Counted from the stretch's first letter, positions 45,867-55,318 are shown. The stretch is DNA of 64,000 nt from JBNKLG01 sp050292235 (GCA_050292235.1 JBNKLG010000005.1:18245-82244), one strand, 5' to 3'. Numbers and translations: made by a program. Notes: generated by a model not told the origin, from the sequence alone.

Positions 45867-46439
45867 ATGAAAAGAGACTGGATCATTGCTGGTTTGACCG
45901 TCACTGGGCTGATGCTCGCTGCAGGCGCTGTCATCAGCGGCCACCATGAACGGGAGCATGAATCCGACGAACATGGCTGGGGCTGGGGCCGCGCTCGCCA
46001 CGACATCAACCCGGTACAACATGCCAAGTATGCGGAGGAGTGCGGTGCCTGCCATTTTGCCTATCAACCCGGCTTGTTACCGACGGCCTCTTGGCAGCGG
46101 ATCATGGCTGGTTTAAGCGATCATTTTGGCGAGAATGCGGAGCTGGATGCGACCACCCGTACGGAACTGCTCGGCTATCTCACCGACAATGCCGCTGACC
46201 AGGCCAATGGCGGGCGCTCCGCGCACATTACCGTTTCTCTGCAAGATACAACGCCGCTGCGGATCACGGAAACCGCCTACTTTCGACGCAAGCATCATGA
46301 AATACCGCTACGGGCAGTGAAGGACAACCCCAAGGTGGGCAGTTTCAGTCAATGCAACACTTGCCACACCACGGCCAGTCAAGGATCCTACGATGAAGAT
46401 TCAGTCAGGATTCCGGGATGGGGGCGATGGGAAGATTAA
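45867..46439 (+). CDS. Diheme cytochrome c (DHC family)
   Basis: A 190-residue diheme cytochrome. N-terminal membrane anchor or signal (WIIAGLTVTGLMLAAGAVIS), a His-rich patch (HHEREHESDEHG), then heme sites ECGACH and QCNTCH. The stretch WQRIMAGLSDHFGENAELD and SFSQCNTCHTTASQGSYDED match the DHC family that donates electrons to SHP. AGGAG lies upstream of the ATG. Its 3' end overlaps the PepSY gene start. Confidence 0.9.
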   Translation: MKRDWIIAGLTVTGLMLAAGAVISGHHEREHESDEHGWGWGRARHDINPVQHAKYAEECGACHFAYQPGLLPTASWQRIMAGLSDHFGENAELDATTRTELLGYLTDNAADQANGGRSAHITVSLQDTTPLRITETAYFRRKHHEIPLRAVKDNPKVGSFSQCNTCHTTASQGSYDEDSVRIPGWGRWED

Positions 46440-46732
46440 GACGGCGACGTAGCTGGGTATGGCTTCTGCCCGGCCTTTGCCTGGCAGGCGTCCTTTACGC
46501 TACCGATCTTGATCGGATACGCCATTTGCGCGCAACCGGCGAGATCCTTGCCCTCGAAAAGATACTCGCCCGTTTGCCCAGGCTAAAAGGGGCCAGAATC
46601 CTGGAGGTTGAGCTGAAAGAGAAGCACGGGCTCATCATCTACGAGATCGAACGCCTGGAGGAACATGGCCAGATCCGCGAATACAAATTCAACGCCCACT
46701 CCGGCGAGCTGCTGGAAGTCGAGAAAGAGTAA
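46418..46732 (+). CDS. Membrane-anchored PepSY domain protein
   Basis: A 104-residue protein: a basic start (RLRRRR), one membrane helix (VWLLPGLCLAGVLYATD), then a single PepSY domain (EILALEKILARLPRLKGARILEVELKEKHGLIIYEIE read in parts) ending FNAHSGELLEVEKE. PepSY domains are inhibitors or sensors found next to two-component systems. It overlaps the diheme gene by 22 bases and its TAA overlaps the response regulator ATG (TAATG). It may tune the histidine kinase. Confidence 0.85.
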   Translation: MGAMGRLRRRRSWVWLLPGLCLAGVLYATDLDRIRHLRATGEILALEKILARLPRLKGARILEVELKEKHGLIIYEIERLEEHGQIREYKFNAHSGELLEVEKE

Positions 46733-47403
46733 TGCGCCTGCTGCTGGTGGAAGATGATGCCGAGTTGGTCTCTCACTTGAAACCGGCGCTCCTGCAGGCT
46801 GGCTTCGCCCTGGATCTGGCCGACAACGGCCTGGATGCGGAGTACATGGGCAACCTGGAGCCCTATGACGCCATCATTCTGGATCTGGGCCTGCCCCAGC
46901 GCCCGGGGCTTGAGGTGCTTGGCCACTGGCGCGACCAGGGCAACCAGGTGCCGGTGCTGATCCTCACTGCCCGGGATGCCTGGCATGAGCGCGTCGATGG
47001 TTTCAAGGCCGGGGCCGATGACTACCTTGGCAAGCCCTTTCATGTGGAGGAGTTGCTGGCCCGGCTCAAGGCCCTCATCCGCCGCAGCAACGACCGCCCC
47101 GGCACCCTGATTCGCACCGCCGGACTGAGTCTGGACGAAGAGCGTCAGGAGGTCACCCGGGCAGACGGCCAAACGCTTACCCTATCCGGCACCGAGTTCC
47201 GACTGCTGCGCTATTTTATGCTCAACCCCAACAAGGTGCTCTCCAAAACCCGGCTGACCGAACACGTCTATGACCAGGACTTTGACCGCGACAGCAACCT
47301 CATCGAGGTCTACGTCCGACGCCTGAGGGAGAAACTGGGCAAAGCGCAGATTCGCACCCAGCGGGGTCAGGGCTATCTGTTTCCTGAGCAACCGAAAGAC
47401 TGA
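46732..47403 (+). CDS. OmpR-family response regulator
   Basis: A 223-residue regulator. The receiver domain has the acidic pocket EDDAE, phospho-acceptor Asp51 (AIILDLGLPQRPG) and the conserved Lys (LGKPFHVEELLARL). The C-terminal winged helix carries LSGTEFRLLRYFMLNPNKVL and VYVRRLREKLGKAQI. Similar in style to QseB/PhoP-type regulators. Coupled to the PepSY gene and one base before the kinase gene; it probably controls the cytochrome operon in which it lies. Confidence 0.93.
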   Translation: MRLLLVEDDAELVSHLKPALLQAGFALDLADNGLDAEYMGNLEPYDAIILDLGLPQRPGLEVLGHWRDQGNQVPVLILTARDAWHERVDGFKAGADDYLGKPFHVEELLARLKALIRRSNDRPGTLIRTAGLSLDEERQEVTRADGQTLTLSGTEFRLLRYFMLNPNKVLSKTRLTEHVYDQDFDRDSNLIEVYVRRLREKLGKAQIRTQRGQGYLFPEQPKD

Positions 47404-47404
47404 C

Positions 47405-48763
47405 ATGCCCTCGATCTCCATTGAACGCCGCCTGCAACTGAGCATCGGACTCAGCATCACCCTTTTCACCCTGATCTTCATCCTGCTGGGTAGCTATGCA
47501 GTCAGAAAATTGAGCCTCGATTATGTGCTCACCCGGATGGAGCACGATGCCGAATCCCTGCTCGGTGCCATTCGACTCGATGGCCCGGCACCAGGGGAAC
47601 AACGCCACACTCGCCCAAACCGTATTACACCGGTCTATTTACAGCCCCAATCCGGCCACTATTATCTGATACGCCTGGGACAGGGCGAGATCGAGACCTC
47701 CCGTTCCCTCTGGGACTTCCCCCTCTCCCAGCCTGAAGCCGCTCCCGGAGAGCGGCATGTCCGCCAGATCCCAGGGCCAAACGACCAGCAACTGTTGCAA
47801 CTCACCATCGGCTACGAGCATCGGGGCGTGCCGCTGATTATCAGCGTGGCGGAAGATATTGCTGGCCTTGAATCGCGCATTGCCCGCTATCGACAACATT
47901 TCATCCTCGCCGCTTTTTTGCTGGTGGGCATGCTGCTCCTGCTGCTGCGATATCTGGTTCGCCAGGGTTTCACGCCAATGGAGACCCTGCGTCACGAGGT
48001 ACAGGAAGTCGCCAAGGGCCATCAGCAGCAGTTGGAAGAGTCCGTGCCCAGTGAAGTCCATCCGCTGGTGCAGGAGCTGAATCGCCTGCTGGTCTTGCTG
48101 GATTCCCGTCATACCCGCTCCCGCCACGCCCTGGGTAATCTGGCCCACGCCCTCAAAACACCGCTGAACCTCGCCAGCCAGGATCTGGAAGCCGCTGATC
48201 TCGATGCAGAAACCCGCCAGCGTGTGAAACAGCGCCTGGAGCGCATTCATCAACTGACCCAACGTGAACTGCGCCGCGCCAGCATGGCGGGAAAAGGCTC
48301 ACCCGGTCAGCATTTCAAACCCGCCGAAGAGATCCCGGATCTGTTGCAGGCCCTGCGAAGCATGTATCTCAGCAAATCTCTTCACTTCACCACCAGCGAA
48401 CTCCCGACCGCCAGCCTCCCTCTGGACAGAGAAGACATGCTGGAGCTGCTGGGCAACCTGCTGGACAACGCCTGCAAATGGGCCAACAAACAGGTTGGGA
48501 TAAAGCTGGAAGCCAAGCCGGATGCCTTCCATGTTCAGATAGCCGATGACGGTCCCGGCGTCGATGAATCCCAACGCTACTCCCTTTCCGGACGCGGGGT
48601 ACGCATTGACGAACAAACCGAGGGACACGGCCTGGGACTGGCCATCGCCCAGGATATTGTCACCCTCTACAATGGCCAGATAGTGCTTGGGCAGGACCCT
48701 GACCTCGGTGGCCTGCAGATCCGACTGCACCTGCCCATCGCAACGACTATGCCAGAAGGCTAA
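47405..48763 (+). CDS. Sensor histidine kinase
   Basis: A 452-residue membrane histidine kinase. Helix at about 12-33, a periplasmic sensor region (35-165), a second helix (about 166-186), HAMP-like linker, H-box with His248 (LAHALKTPLNLASQ), N-box LLGNLLDNACKWANK, and G-boxes DDGPGVDE and GHGLGLAIAQDIV. The partner of the adjacent response regulator. Signal unknown; the cytochrome and PepSY neighbours suggest redox or envelope stress. Its stop overlaps the convergent glutaredoxin gene by three bases. Confidence 0.93.
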   Translation: MPSISIERRLQLSIGLSITLFTLIFILLGSYAVRKLSLDYVLTRMEHDAESLLGAIRLDGPAPGEQRHTRPNRITPVYLQPQSGHYYLIRLGQGEIETSRSLWDFPLSQPEAAPGERHVRQIPGPNDQQLLQLTIGYEHRGVPLIISVAEDIAGLESRIARYRQHFILAAFLLVGMLLLLLRYLVRQGFTPMETLRHEVQEVAKGHQQQLEESVPSEVHPLVQELNRLLVLLDSRHTRSRHALGNLAHALKTPLNLASQDLEAADLDAETRQRVKQRLERIHQLTQRELRRASMAGKGSPGQHFKPAEEIPDLLQALRSMYLSKSLHFTTSELPTASLPLDREDMLELLGNLLDNACKWANKQVGIKLEAKPDAFHVQIADDGPGVDESQRYSLSGRGVRIDEQTEGHGLGLAIAQDIVTLYNGQIVLGQDPDLGGLQIRLHLPIATTMPEG

Positions 48764-49392
48764 AGCACCTTCTTCAAATCGGCGTAGACCTTGCTGCTCC
48801 AGCCATCAAAACGCCGGTAACCATAATAGATCAGCGGGGTGCCGGACTCCAGCTTATTGAGCTCACCTTTCGCCTTCGAGTCTCTGCTGGTATTACGCTC
48901 TTCAAACGCAATGCCATCCTTATTCAGCTGATCTATCGCCCGCTTGCAGTAGCCGCAACCATCCATGGTGTACATCACCAGCTTAGGCTGGCCGTCCGAA
49001 GTAAAATTTTTGCCCAAAATCCGGGCTTCAGAGCGAGTGAGATATTTCTCCTGAAAACCCACTGCCAGCGCTGAAATGTAGTTCCATTTGTTATAGCCAA
49101 TGGTTTTCTCATCACCAATCACCATCAACGGCATATAGTTCGAGGAGGTATATTGCCTCAGCCTTTTCTCTTCTTCCTTTCCATTCGAGGCAACGACCTC
49201 CTCAAAATTGACCTTTCGTTTTTCCAGTAATTTCTTCGCATCGCTACAGGGGGCACCACAGCGGGATACGGTAAAAAGAAGCACCTGGGCATTGCCCTGG
49301 TCATCAAAGGCTCCGGCATTTTTTTGCGAGAGAGCGGTAAAACCCTTGTAAATAACGCCAACCAGCAACGCAATAAAGAGCAGTTTTTTCAT
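48760..49392 (-). CDS. Membrane-anchored protein with two glutaredoxin-like domains
   Basis: A 210-residue protein. N-terminal hydrophobic stretch (KKLLFIALLVGVIYKGFTAL), then a first thioredoxin-fold domain with the dicysteine site CGAPC and NYMPLMVIGDE cis-Pro region, and a second with CGYC (VMYTMDGCGYCKRAIDQL) and GTPLIYYG. If the helix is uncleaved, both domains sit in the periplasm. Role in thiol-disulfide exchange is inferred; partners are unknown. Confidence 0.82.
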   Translation of the reverse strand: MKKLLFIALLVGVIYKGFTALSQKNAGAFDDQGNAQVLLFTVSRCGAPCSDAKKLLEKRKVNFEEVVASNGKEEEKRLRQYTSSNYMPLMVIGDEKTIGYNKWNYISALAVGFQEKYLTRSEARILGKNFTSDGQPKLVMYTMDGCGYCKRAIDQLNKDGIAFEERNTSRDSKAKGELNKLESGTPLIYYGYRRFDGWSSKVYADLKKVL

Positions 49393-49478
49393 GATTCCCT
49401 CGGCTGTTTGCGCCAGATTCCGGCAACACCAATCTTTTCAGCTTAGTCAGACTTTGGAGAACCAGCCACCCACTTGCC

Positions 49479-49522
49479 AAATAAATGAACGTTGTATAAA
49501 TTAAATCATCGTTCACTTATTT
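49479..49522. promoter_or_regulatory. 13-bp inverted repeat, probable TetR operator
   Basis: Left arm AAATAAATGAACG (49479-49491) and right arm CGTTCACTTATTT (49510-49522) match at 12 of 13 positions with an 18-base spacer. The right arm ends 11 bases before the TetR gene start, and the core TGAACG...CGTTCA is of the TetR-operator type. Binding would repress the TetR-phosphotransferase operon and perhaps the divergent glutaredoxin gene. Confidence 0.7.
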
Positions 49523-49532
49523 AAGGCATGCC

Positions 49533-50135
49533 ATGAACAGTTCACCAAGTCGCCGCGAACGCAAGCGACAACAGACCCTTGACCATGTTGCCGATACCGC
49601 CTGGGCCATGTTCGAGTCACAGGGATATGAAAGCGTAACCATGGCGTCCATCGCAGAGGAGGCGGACGTGGCCAAAGGAACACTGTACAAATATTTTCCG
49701 GTCAAAGAGGCTCTCCTGCGCCATCGCTTCCATCGTGAGCTGGCCACTGACATCCCCGACTTGTTGCAAGAACTGTCGGCCCTGCCCAAGGCCAGCCAGA
49801 GATTGCACGCCTTTTTCGGCAGGAGCGCCGACTGGTCGATACAGCATCGCCACTATCTCAGCCACTACCTGAGACTCCGCATAGGCGAGATGGGCGTACC
49901 CTATGACCTGGATGCCCCCACCCGCAGTGGTATCGAGCGCCTCTTCAATGGCTTCATTCGAGACGGACAGGCGGCGGGTGAATTCCGCAGCGATCTTGAT
50001 ACTGATACCGCTACCCACTATCTGGAGTTCCTCTACCTTGCCGCGCTGATGCGCTGGCTCAACGGAGCCGAAGACGACCTGCACGCCGAATTCAAGGCCA
50101 TGCTCGACCTTTTTCTTCGGGGGATGCAGCCATGA
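49533..50135 (+). CDS. TetR-family transcriptional regulator
   Basis: A 200-residue regulator with the TetR HTH (VADTAWAMFESQGYESVTMA, then EADVAKGTLYKYFPVKEALL) and a helical ligand domain. ATG at 49533 lies 11 bases after the inverted repeat. Its last four bases overlap the start of the PEP-synthase/rifampicin-phosphotransferase-like gene, so it is expected to control that gene and itself, responding to an unknown small ligand. Confidence 0.93.
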   Translation: MNSSPSRRERKRQQTLDHVADTAWAMFESQGYESVTMASIAEEADVAKGTLYKYFPVKEALLRHRFHRELATDIPDLLQELSALPKASQRLHAFFGRSADWSIQHRHYLSHYLRLRIGEMGVPYDLDAPTRSGIERLFNGFIRDGQAAGEFRSDLDTDTATHYLEFLYLAALMRWLNGAEDDLHAEFKAMLDLFLRGMQP

Positions 50136-52717
50136 TCCTGTGCAACTGGGAATCGATACGACAAGCTGGGGCGGCACAGGTCGGCGGCAAGGCCTGGAAC
50201 CTGGCGCGGCTGACCCGCTATGGCTTCCAGGTGCCGCAGGGACAGGTGATCCCTGCCGAATCCTATCGGCAATGGCTGGACCATTCTGGCCTGGAGTCAG
50301 CGCTGTTGGCGGCAGTTGATGAACCAGAGAGGCTGTCAGCCCTCACCGCCAAACTCGCTGATATCCCTACCGGACTGGATCTCTCTACCCTGCCCAAAGG
50401 ACCGCTGGCCGTGCGCTCCTCGGCACCAGAGGAGGACTCGGCCAAAGCCTCTTTCGCCGGAATTCACACCTCCTGCCTCAACGTACAGGGCACCGAAGCC
50501 GTTGAACAGGCCATTCGCCTTGTCTGGCTCTCGCTCTGGACCGCCACGGCCATTGCCTACCGTGAGCACATCAGTCTGGCACATTCAGAGGCCGCCATGG
50601 CCGTCCTGATCATGCCTCTGATTGCGGCAGAGGCCAGTGGCATCGCCTTCACCCGCGACCCCATCAGCGGACGTGATGACCGCCTGGTAATCCACGCTGT
50701 CCATGGACTTGGCGAAAGCCTGGTGAGCGGTCAGACCAGTGGTGATGAGATCATCCTGGCCGAAGATCACCTCGATGACAGTTACCATCTGCTGCGTCTC
50801 TCCCATGGCAAACAGCAGGTGCGTGTTGACCCGGCGCCAGGTGGTGGCACCACAATCGAGCAGCAGACCAGCAACCCCGCCCCAGTGCTCAACGAATCTG
50901 CAGCACTGCAACTGGGCGAACAACTGCGCCTTGCCGCCCTCGCCCTCGATTACGCCCGGCCCGATTTCGATCTGGAGTGGGCCTGGGATGGCAAAGCGTT
51001 TTGGCTGTTGCAGGCCCGCCCCATCACCGCTACCAATCGCTGTATCTATCCTGAACTGCAATCACAACCCGATATCTGGAGCAGGGGCAATACCCGTGAC
51101 GTAGTGCCCGACCCGCTCTCACCCATCGATTGGGGTGCATCACGCCGACTGGTCAACGCCATCCTGGAAATTGGCTTTGCCCAGTCGGGCCTGAAACTCC
51201 ACCCCGGTGCCCAACGGGCCGGACTGTTCCAGGGGCGGCTCTATCTGAATCTTTCGCTGGTGCAGTGGGAAGGCTATGCCACCATGGGTGCCACTCCGGA
51301 GGCAATGAACCGTCTCATCGGCGGCCACCAGCCAGAAATCAGCCTGCCAACGCCGACCTGGCGACTGCGACTTTCCCATACCCTCAATCTGCTACGTTAT
51401 TTGGTCAAGGCCCCAGCTTGGCGCAAAAAAGGGCGAAAACAGGTAGATGAAGTCATGGCACAAACAGCTAGCTGGCGCCAGACATCCCTACCTGAAACCG
51501 ATAGCGATTTTGCCGCCACCCTGCGCCAACTCTCCGTCTATAGTCGCAATGCTACCGGACTGCATTTTCTGCAGGGTTCGGCAGGCGGTGCGCTCAGCTT
51601 TCTGGTCGACACCATCAACACCCATCTTCCCGGCGAAGGCCATGCCCTGGCAGCGGCACTGATGACGGGGGATCCCCTCAGCATCACCGCCCAGCAGGGA
51701 ATTGACCTGATTCGCGTCGCCCGCCAGGCAGTGGCAGATCCTTTCAGTCGCGATTGGCTGCAACAACGCAGGGCCGGACAGATAGCCGAGTGGCAATCCT
51801 TGCCGGAAAGCAATCCCTTGCGTACCGCCTTTGCGGACTTTCTCGAACGCTATGGCCACCGCGGAGTATACGAAACCTACGCCCGCAATCCCTGCTGGCG
51901 CGAACAGCCCGACTATCTGCTGGATAATCTGTTGGAGCTGGCCAAAACCGACCCTGACACCCTGACCAGCAAACGCCGAGGCGACAGCCTCTCTGCCCAG
52001 CAAAGGGTTAGGCAAGCTCTACCCTGGTGGAAGCGGGCAATCCTGACCGGACTCATTCGCGATGCCAAGGCAGGCAGCAACGAACGCGAGGCAGCACGCA
52101 GCGCTCTGGTTTCGGTGCTGGAGATTGTCCGCCGTACTCTGCTGGCCCTCGGTGAGCGCTGGATGGCAAAAGGGTGGCTGCAGACACCCGAAGAGATCTT
52201 TTTTCTGCTGCAGCCGGAGATTTATGCGGTGCTCGACGGGACGCTGGCAGGGGACGGGCTGGCCCCCCGGGTCGAGGAGCGCAAAATCCTGTTCGAGGCC
52301 CACATGGCCGAAGAGGCTCCGGATGTCATTTTGCAGCAGGCTGACGGCAGTGTTACCCAACAGGAACGCATCGGCCAGGCCATCAGCCAAAGCGATGATT
52401 TTCGAGGTATAGCGGTCGGCACCGGACTGGCCTGTGGTGTAGCACGACTGCTGACCACCCCTGCCGAAGGCGAGCGACTCAAACCCGGTGAGATCCTGGT
52501 CGTCCCCTCCACCGATCCTGCCTGGACGCCACTCTTCCTCAAGGCAGGCGGCCTGGTCATGGAGACCGGCGGCTATCTTTCCCATGGGGCCATCGTCGCC
52601 CGCGAATTTGGTATCCCTGCCGTGGTCAATCTGCCGGACATATTGCAGCAGATCAAAGAGGGGGACCTGATTGAGGTGAATGGGCTAACAGGTATCGTAC
52701 GAAAACCGTCGAACTAA
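50132..52717 (+). CDS. PEP synthase/rifampicin phosphotransferase-like enzyme
   Basis: An 861-residue enzyme with three domains: ATP-grasp (about 1-310; VGGKAWNLARL, GPLAVRSSAPEEDSAKASFAG, AFTRDPISG, LEWAWDGKAFWLLQARP), a helical middle (about 330-740; ending near RILFEAHMAEEAPD) and a C-terminal phosphohistidine swivel domain with His818 (GGYLSHGAIVAREFGIPAVV). This is the layout of rifampicin phosphotransferase and of PEP-synthase relatives; the middle differs from true PEP synthase. The TetR coupling suggests a substrate-inducible detoxification or modification enzyme. The substrate is inferred, not shown. Stop overlaps the gshA stop. Confidence 0.82.
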   Translation: MILCNWESIRQAGAAQVGGKAWNLARLTRYGFQVPQGQVIPAESYRQWLDHSGLESALLAAVDEPERLSALTAKLADIPTGLDLSTLPKGPLAVRSSAPEEDSAKASFAGIHTSCLNVQGTEAVEQAIRLVWLSLWTATAIAYREHISLAHSEAAMAVLIMPLIAAEASGIAFTRDPISGRDDRLVIHAVHGLGESLVSGQTSGDEIILAEDHLDDSYHLLRLSHGKQQVRVDPAPGGGTTIEQQTSNPAPVLNESAALQLGEQLRLAALALDYARPDFDLEWAWDGKAFWLLQARPITATNRCIYPELQSQPDIWSRGNTRDVVPDPLSPIDWGASRRLVNAILEIGFAQSGLKLHPGAQRAGLFQGRLYLNLSLVQWEGYATMGATPEAMNRLIGGHQPEISLPTPTWRLRLSHTLNLLRYLVKAPAWRKKGRKQVDEVMAQTASWRQTSLPETDSDFAATLRQLSVYSRNATGLHFLQGSAGGALSFLVDTINTHLPGEGHALAAALMTGDPLSITAQQGIDLIRVARQAVADPFSRDWLQQRRAGQIAEWQSLPESNPLRTAFADFLERYGHRGVYETYARNPCWREQPDYLLDNLLELAKTDPDTLTSKRRGDSLSAQQRVRQALPWWKRAILTGLIRDAKAGSNEREAARSALVSVLEIVRRTLLALGERWMAKGWLQTPEEIFFLLQPEIYAVLDGTLAGDGLAPRVEERKILFEAHMAEEAPDVILQQADGSVTQQERIGQAISQSDDFRGIAVGTGLACGVARLLTTPAEGERLKPGEILVVPSTDPAWTPLFLKAGGLVMETGGYLSHGAIVAREFGIPAVVNLPDILQQIKEGDLIEVNGLTGIVRKPSN

Positions 52718-54309
52718 CAGGGTTCGCCCGGATCCTGGGCCAAATAGGCTGCCAAAAAGACGTCAAAATCCATTTCATCGCTGGCTTCCATGGCCTGCTG
52801 CTGTCGCAGGGATTCTCCAGCCAGGGTATCCCATTCCCGCTCGCGCTCTGGGGGTACAAAGTGATTCAGCGCCTCCCGGGCATGTTGATGGGAAAGGCGA
52901 CGGGCAAACTGCTGAAAGGTCTCGCCCCGGGCCTTCATTTCGGCCAGCATTCTGGCCGAGGGGGTGACATCGGGATCGCGCACTTTCTCCATTTGGGCAT
53001 CCAATACCTGACGACAAAGATCCGCCTCATCACCCATAGCATCACAAAGTGGAACCATGGCCTGCAGAATCTCTGTCGCCCAGGTCTGTAGCGGCACTTG
53101 CTGGCCCTCACGGCACAGCCTCAAGCCCGGTTCCCGGCCGCGATGGGCCACCTGCAGCAGATTCCGGTCAACCTCACAGCGCTCTCGCCGGCAAAAGGAT
53201 GGGCTGTCCACCAACAGGGACAGCATGGCCAGCAGACGCAGGAAAACGACCTCTTCTTTGCCAACGCCCAGGGGTTGGTAGACATTCACATCCAGCGAAC
53301 GCAACTCGATGTAGCGGATGCCTCTGCGACTCAGAGCATGAATGGGTTTTTCCAGTCCATCAAGCAACTGTTTGGGACGCACCGAGCTGTAATATTCATT
53401 CTCGATCTGAAGGATGTTGGCACTCAGCTGACGATACTCTCCTGCCACCCGCACCCCAATCTCCTCCCACAACAGAGCGGGGGTGTCGATGGCATGGGCC
53501 AGCGAGGCGACATAGGCTGAGAGGGAATCGTAATCGGCCTTGACCCCAACGCCCTCTTCGCGTCGATTCTGGTAGCCAATGTCACCCAGACGGAGCGAGG
53601 TGGCGAATGGCTCGTAGTAGGTATCCTTATCCAGCACTTGCAGACTTCCCATCGGCTGGGACTCGAAAAAGCCTTTGCAGACCGCAGGTGAAGCACCAAA
53701 GAGATAGGGAATCAACCAGCCGAAACGCTGGAGATTGCGCAACATGCCCATATAGGCGTCATCGATCAGTGCCCGCAGGCTTAGATCCCTCCGGCCCCTT
53801 ATCTCCTGCCAATAGGGCCAGAGTTTGGGATCCAGCGAAATATTCACATGCACCCCGGCGATGATCTGCATCATGCGGCCATAGCGATTGGCCAGACCAA
53901 CCCGATAGATATGCTTCATGCGGCCCGCATTTGAGCTGCCATAACGGGCGATGGGAATCATCTCTTCATCATCTCTCCGTTGCACGCAGGGCATACTGGT
54001 CGCCCACAGCAACTCCTCACCCAGCCGCTGCTGTACATAGGCCTGAAGGTCGGCCAGATAGTCCAGTGCCTGCCGGGAACCCGCCATGGGCGGCGTAATG
54101 AACTCCAGCAGAGCTTCGGAATAATCGGTGGTGATATGGGGATGGGTCAGTGCAGAACCGAAGAGAGCAGGATGGGGCTGTTGACTGAGGCAGCCCCCAG
54201 ATCCTACCCGCAAACTCTCTTTCTCCAGGCCCAGCAGTCCTCCAGACAAAAGGTGCAGAGAGTGCACGCGCTCCATGGCCCGCAGATTGATTTCAACAGC
54301 AGATAGCAA
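52714..54309 (-). CDS. gshA: Glutamate-cysteine ligase
   Basis: First enzyme of glutathione synthesis, joining glutamate and cysteine with ATP. The 531 residues match the proteobacterial class I GshA: LGLEKESLRV, TTDYSEALLEFITPP, MKHIYRVGLANRYGRMMQIIAGVHVNIS and IRYIELRSLDVNVYQPLG. Start MLSAVEINLRAMERVHSLH; a later Met12 is possible. Stop overlaps the convergent phosphotransferase stop by four bases. Downstream gshB is not in the window. Confidence 0.96.
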   Translation of the reverse strand: MLSAVEINLRAMERVHSLHLLSGGLLGLEKESLRVGSGGCLSQQPHPALFGSALTHPHITTDYSEALLEFITPPMAGSRQALDYLADLQAYVQQRLGEELLWATSMPCVQRRDDEEMIPIARYGSSNAGRMKHIYRVGLANRYGRMMQIIAGVHVNISLDPKLWPYWQEIRGRRDLSLRALIDDAYMGMLRNLQRFGWLIPYLFGASPAVCKGFFESQPMGSLQVLDKDTYYEPFATSLRLGDIGYQNRREEGVGVKADYDSLSAYVASLAHAIDTPALLWEEIGVRVAGEYRQLSANILQIENEYYSSVRPKQLLDGLEKPIHALSRRGIRYIELRSLDVNVYQPLGVGKEEVVFLRLLAMLSLLVDSPSFCRRERCEVDRNLLQVAHRGREPGLRLCREGQQVPLQTWATEILQAMVPLCDAMGDEADLCRQVLDAQMEKVRDPDVTPSARMLAEMKARGETFQQFARRLSHQHAREALNHFVPPEREREWDTLAGESLRQQQAMEASDEMDFDVFLAAYLAQDPGEPC

Positions 54310-54484
54310 GGATTCGGGTTCCCAGTTGGTTCAGAGTGGGGCAGGCTGGGCAGTATAACAGCCTGCCTGATCCCATATCGCCAAAGACAGTGTGCCAATA
54401 CCCTTTGATTTCGACACCGTGCAAGATCTGTCTGCCATTTAGGTTTTTGCTAGAATGGTGAGTGGATAGGATTGGAACCCCTTT

Positions 54485-55318
54485 ATGCGCCTCTGTTTAC
54501 CGCTTGTTTTTTTGCTGCTCACCCCCCTGCTTGCCTGGGCAGACTCAGCCCCTCCCCAGATTCTTTCCCGTTACGCACTGGTTTTGGATCAGGATGGACG
54601 CGTGCTTTACACCAAAAATGCTGGCAGCCGGACAGCCATCGCCTCCATCACCAAACTGATGACAGCCATCGTGATTCTAGATGCCAAACAATCCATGTCA
54701 GCGCAGATAGAGATCACTGCTGAAGACCAGGACAATCTGAAAAACTCCCATTCCCGTTTGGCCTTTGGTGCCATATTGAGCCGTCGGGAAATGCTCACCA
54801 TCGCGCTATCGTCGTCTGAGAACCGGGCCGCCCACGCCCTCGCCCGCTACTACCCTGGTGGCGAAAAGGCCTTTGTCCGGGCCATGAATGCCAAAGCCCA
54901 ATTGCTGGGCATGCAAAGCACCCGCTTTCGCGATCCCACCGGATTGAGTCCCGGCAATCTTTCCACTGCCCGTGATCTGGCCCGGCTGGTTCAGGCCGCC
55001 ATGAAATACCCCTTTATTCGCCGGGCATCCACCCAGAAAGCCACCCAGGTCCATCCCTTCGAAGGGAAAACCCTGCATTACAAGGTGACCAATCGTCTTA
55101 TCCGAAATGAAGACGCCAATTGGCAAGTTCTGGTCTCAAAGACGGGGTATATCAAAGAAGCGGGGCGGTGCCTGGTGATGCGGGCCAGAACAGGCCGCAA
55201 GACACTGACCATCATTCTGCTGAAGGGAAAAAACCGGACAACACCCTATGAGGACTCCCAACATATCCGGGAATGGTTGTTGGGCATTCCCCACGAAGAG
55301 ACCACAGCCAAAAGCTAG
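54485..55318 (+). CDS. D-alanyl-D-alanine endopeptidase (PBP7/DacD-like)
   Basis: A 277-residue periplasmic serine peptidase that trims peptidoglycan peptides. Signal peptide (MRLCLPLVFLLLTPLLAWA), then the three PBP motifs: SxxK as Ser54-Lys57 (SITKLM), SxN at 111-113 (SSENRAAHAL) and KTG at 219-221 (SKTGYIKEAG). Length and lack of a C-terminal amphipathic anchor favour PBP7 (pbpG) over DacA. Divergent from gshA with a 175-base gap. Confidence 0.92.
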   Translation: MRLCLPLVFLLLTPLLAWADSAPPQILSRYALVLDQDGRVLYTKNAGSRTAIASITKLMTAIVILDAKQSMSAQIEITAEDQDNLKNSHSRLAFGAILSRREMLTIALSSSENRAAHALARYYPGGEKAFVRAMNAKAQLLGMQSTRFRDPTGLSPGNLSTARDLARLVQAAMKYPFIRRASTQKATQVHPFEGKTLHYKVTNRLIRNEDANWQVLVSKTGYIKEAGRCLVMRARTGRKTLTIILLKGKNRTTPYEDSQHIREWLLGIPHEETTAKS

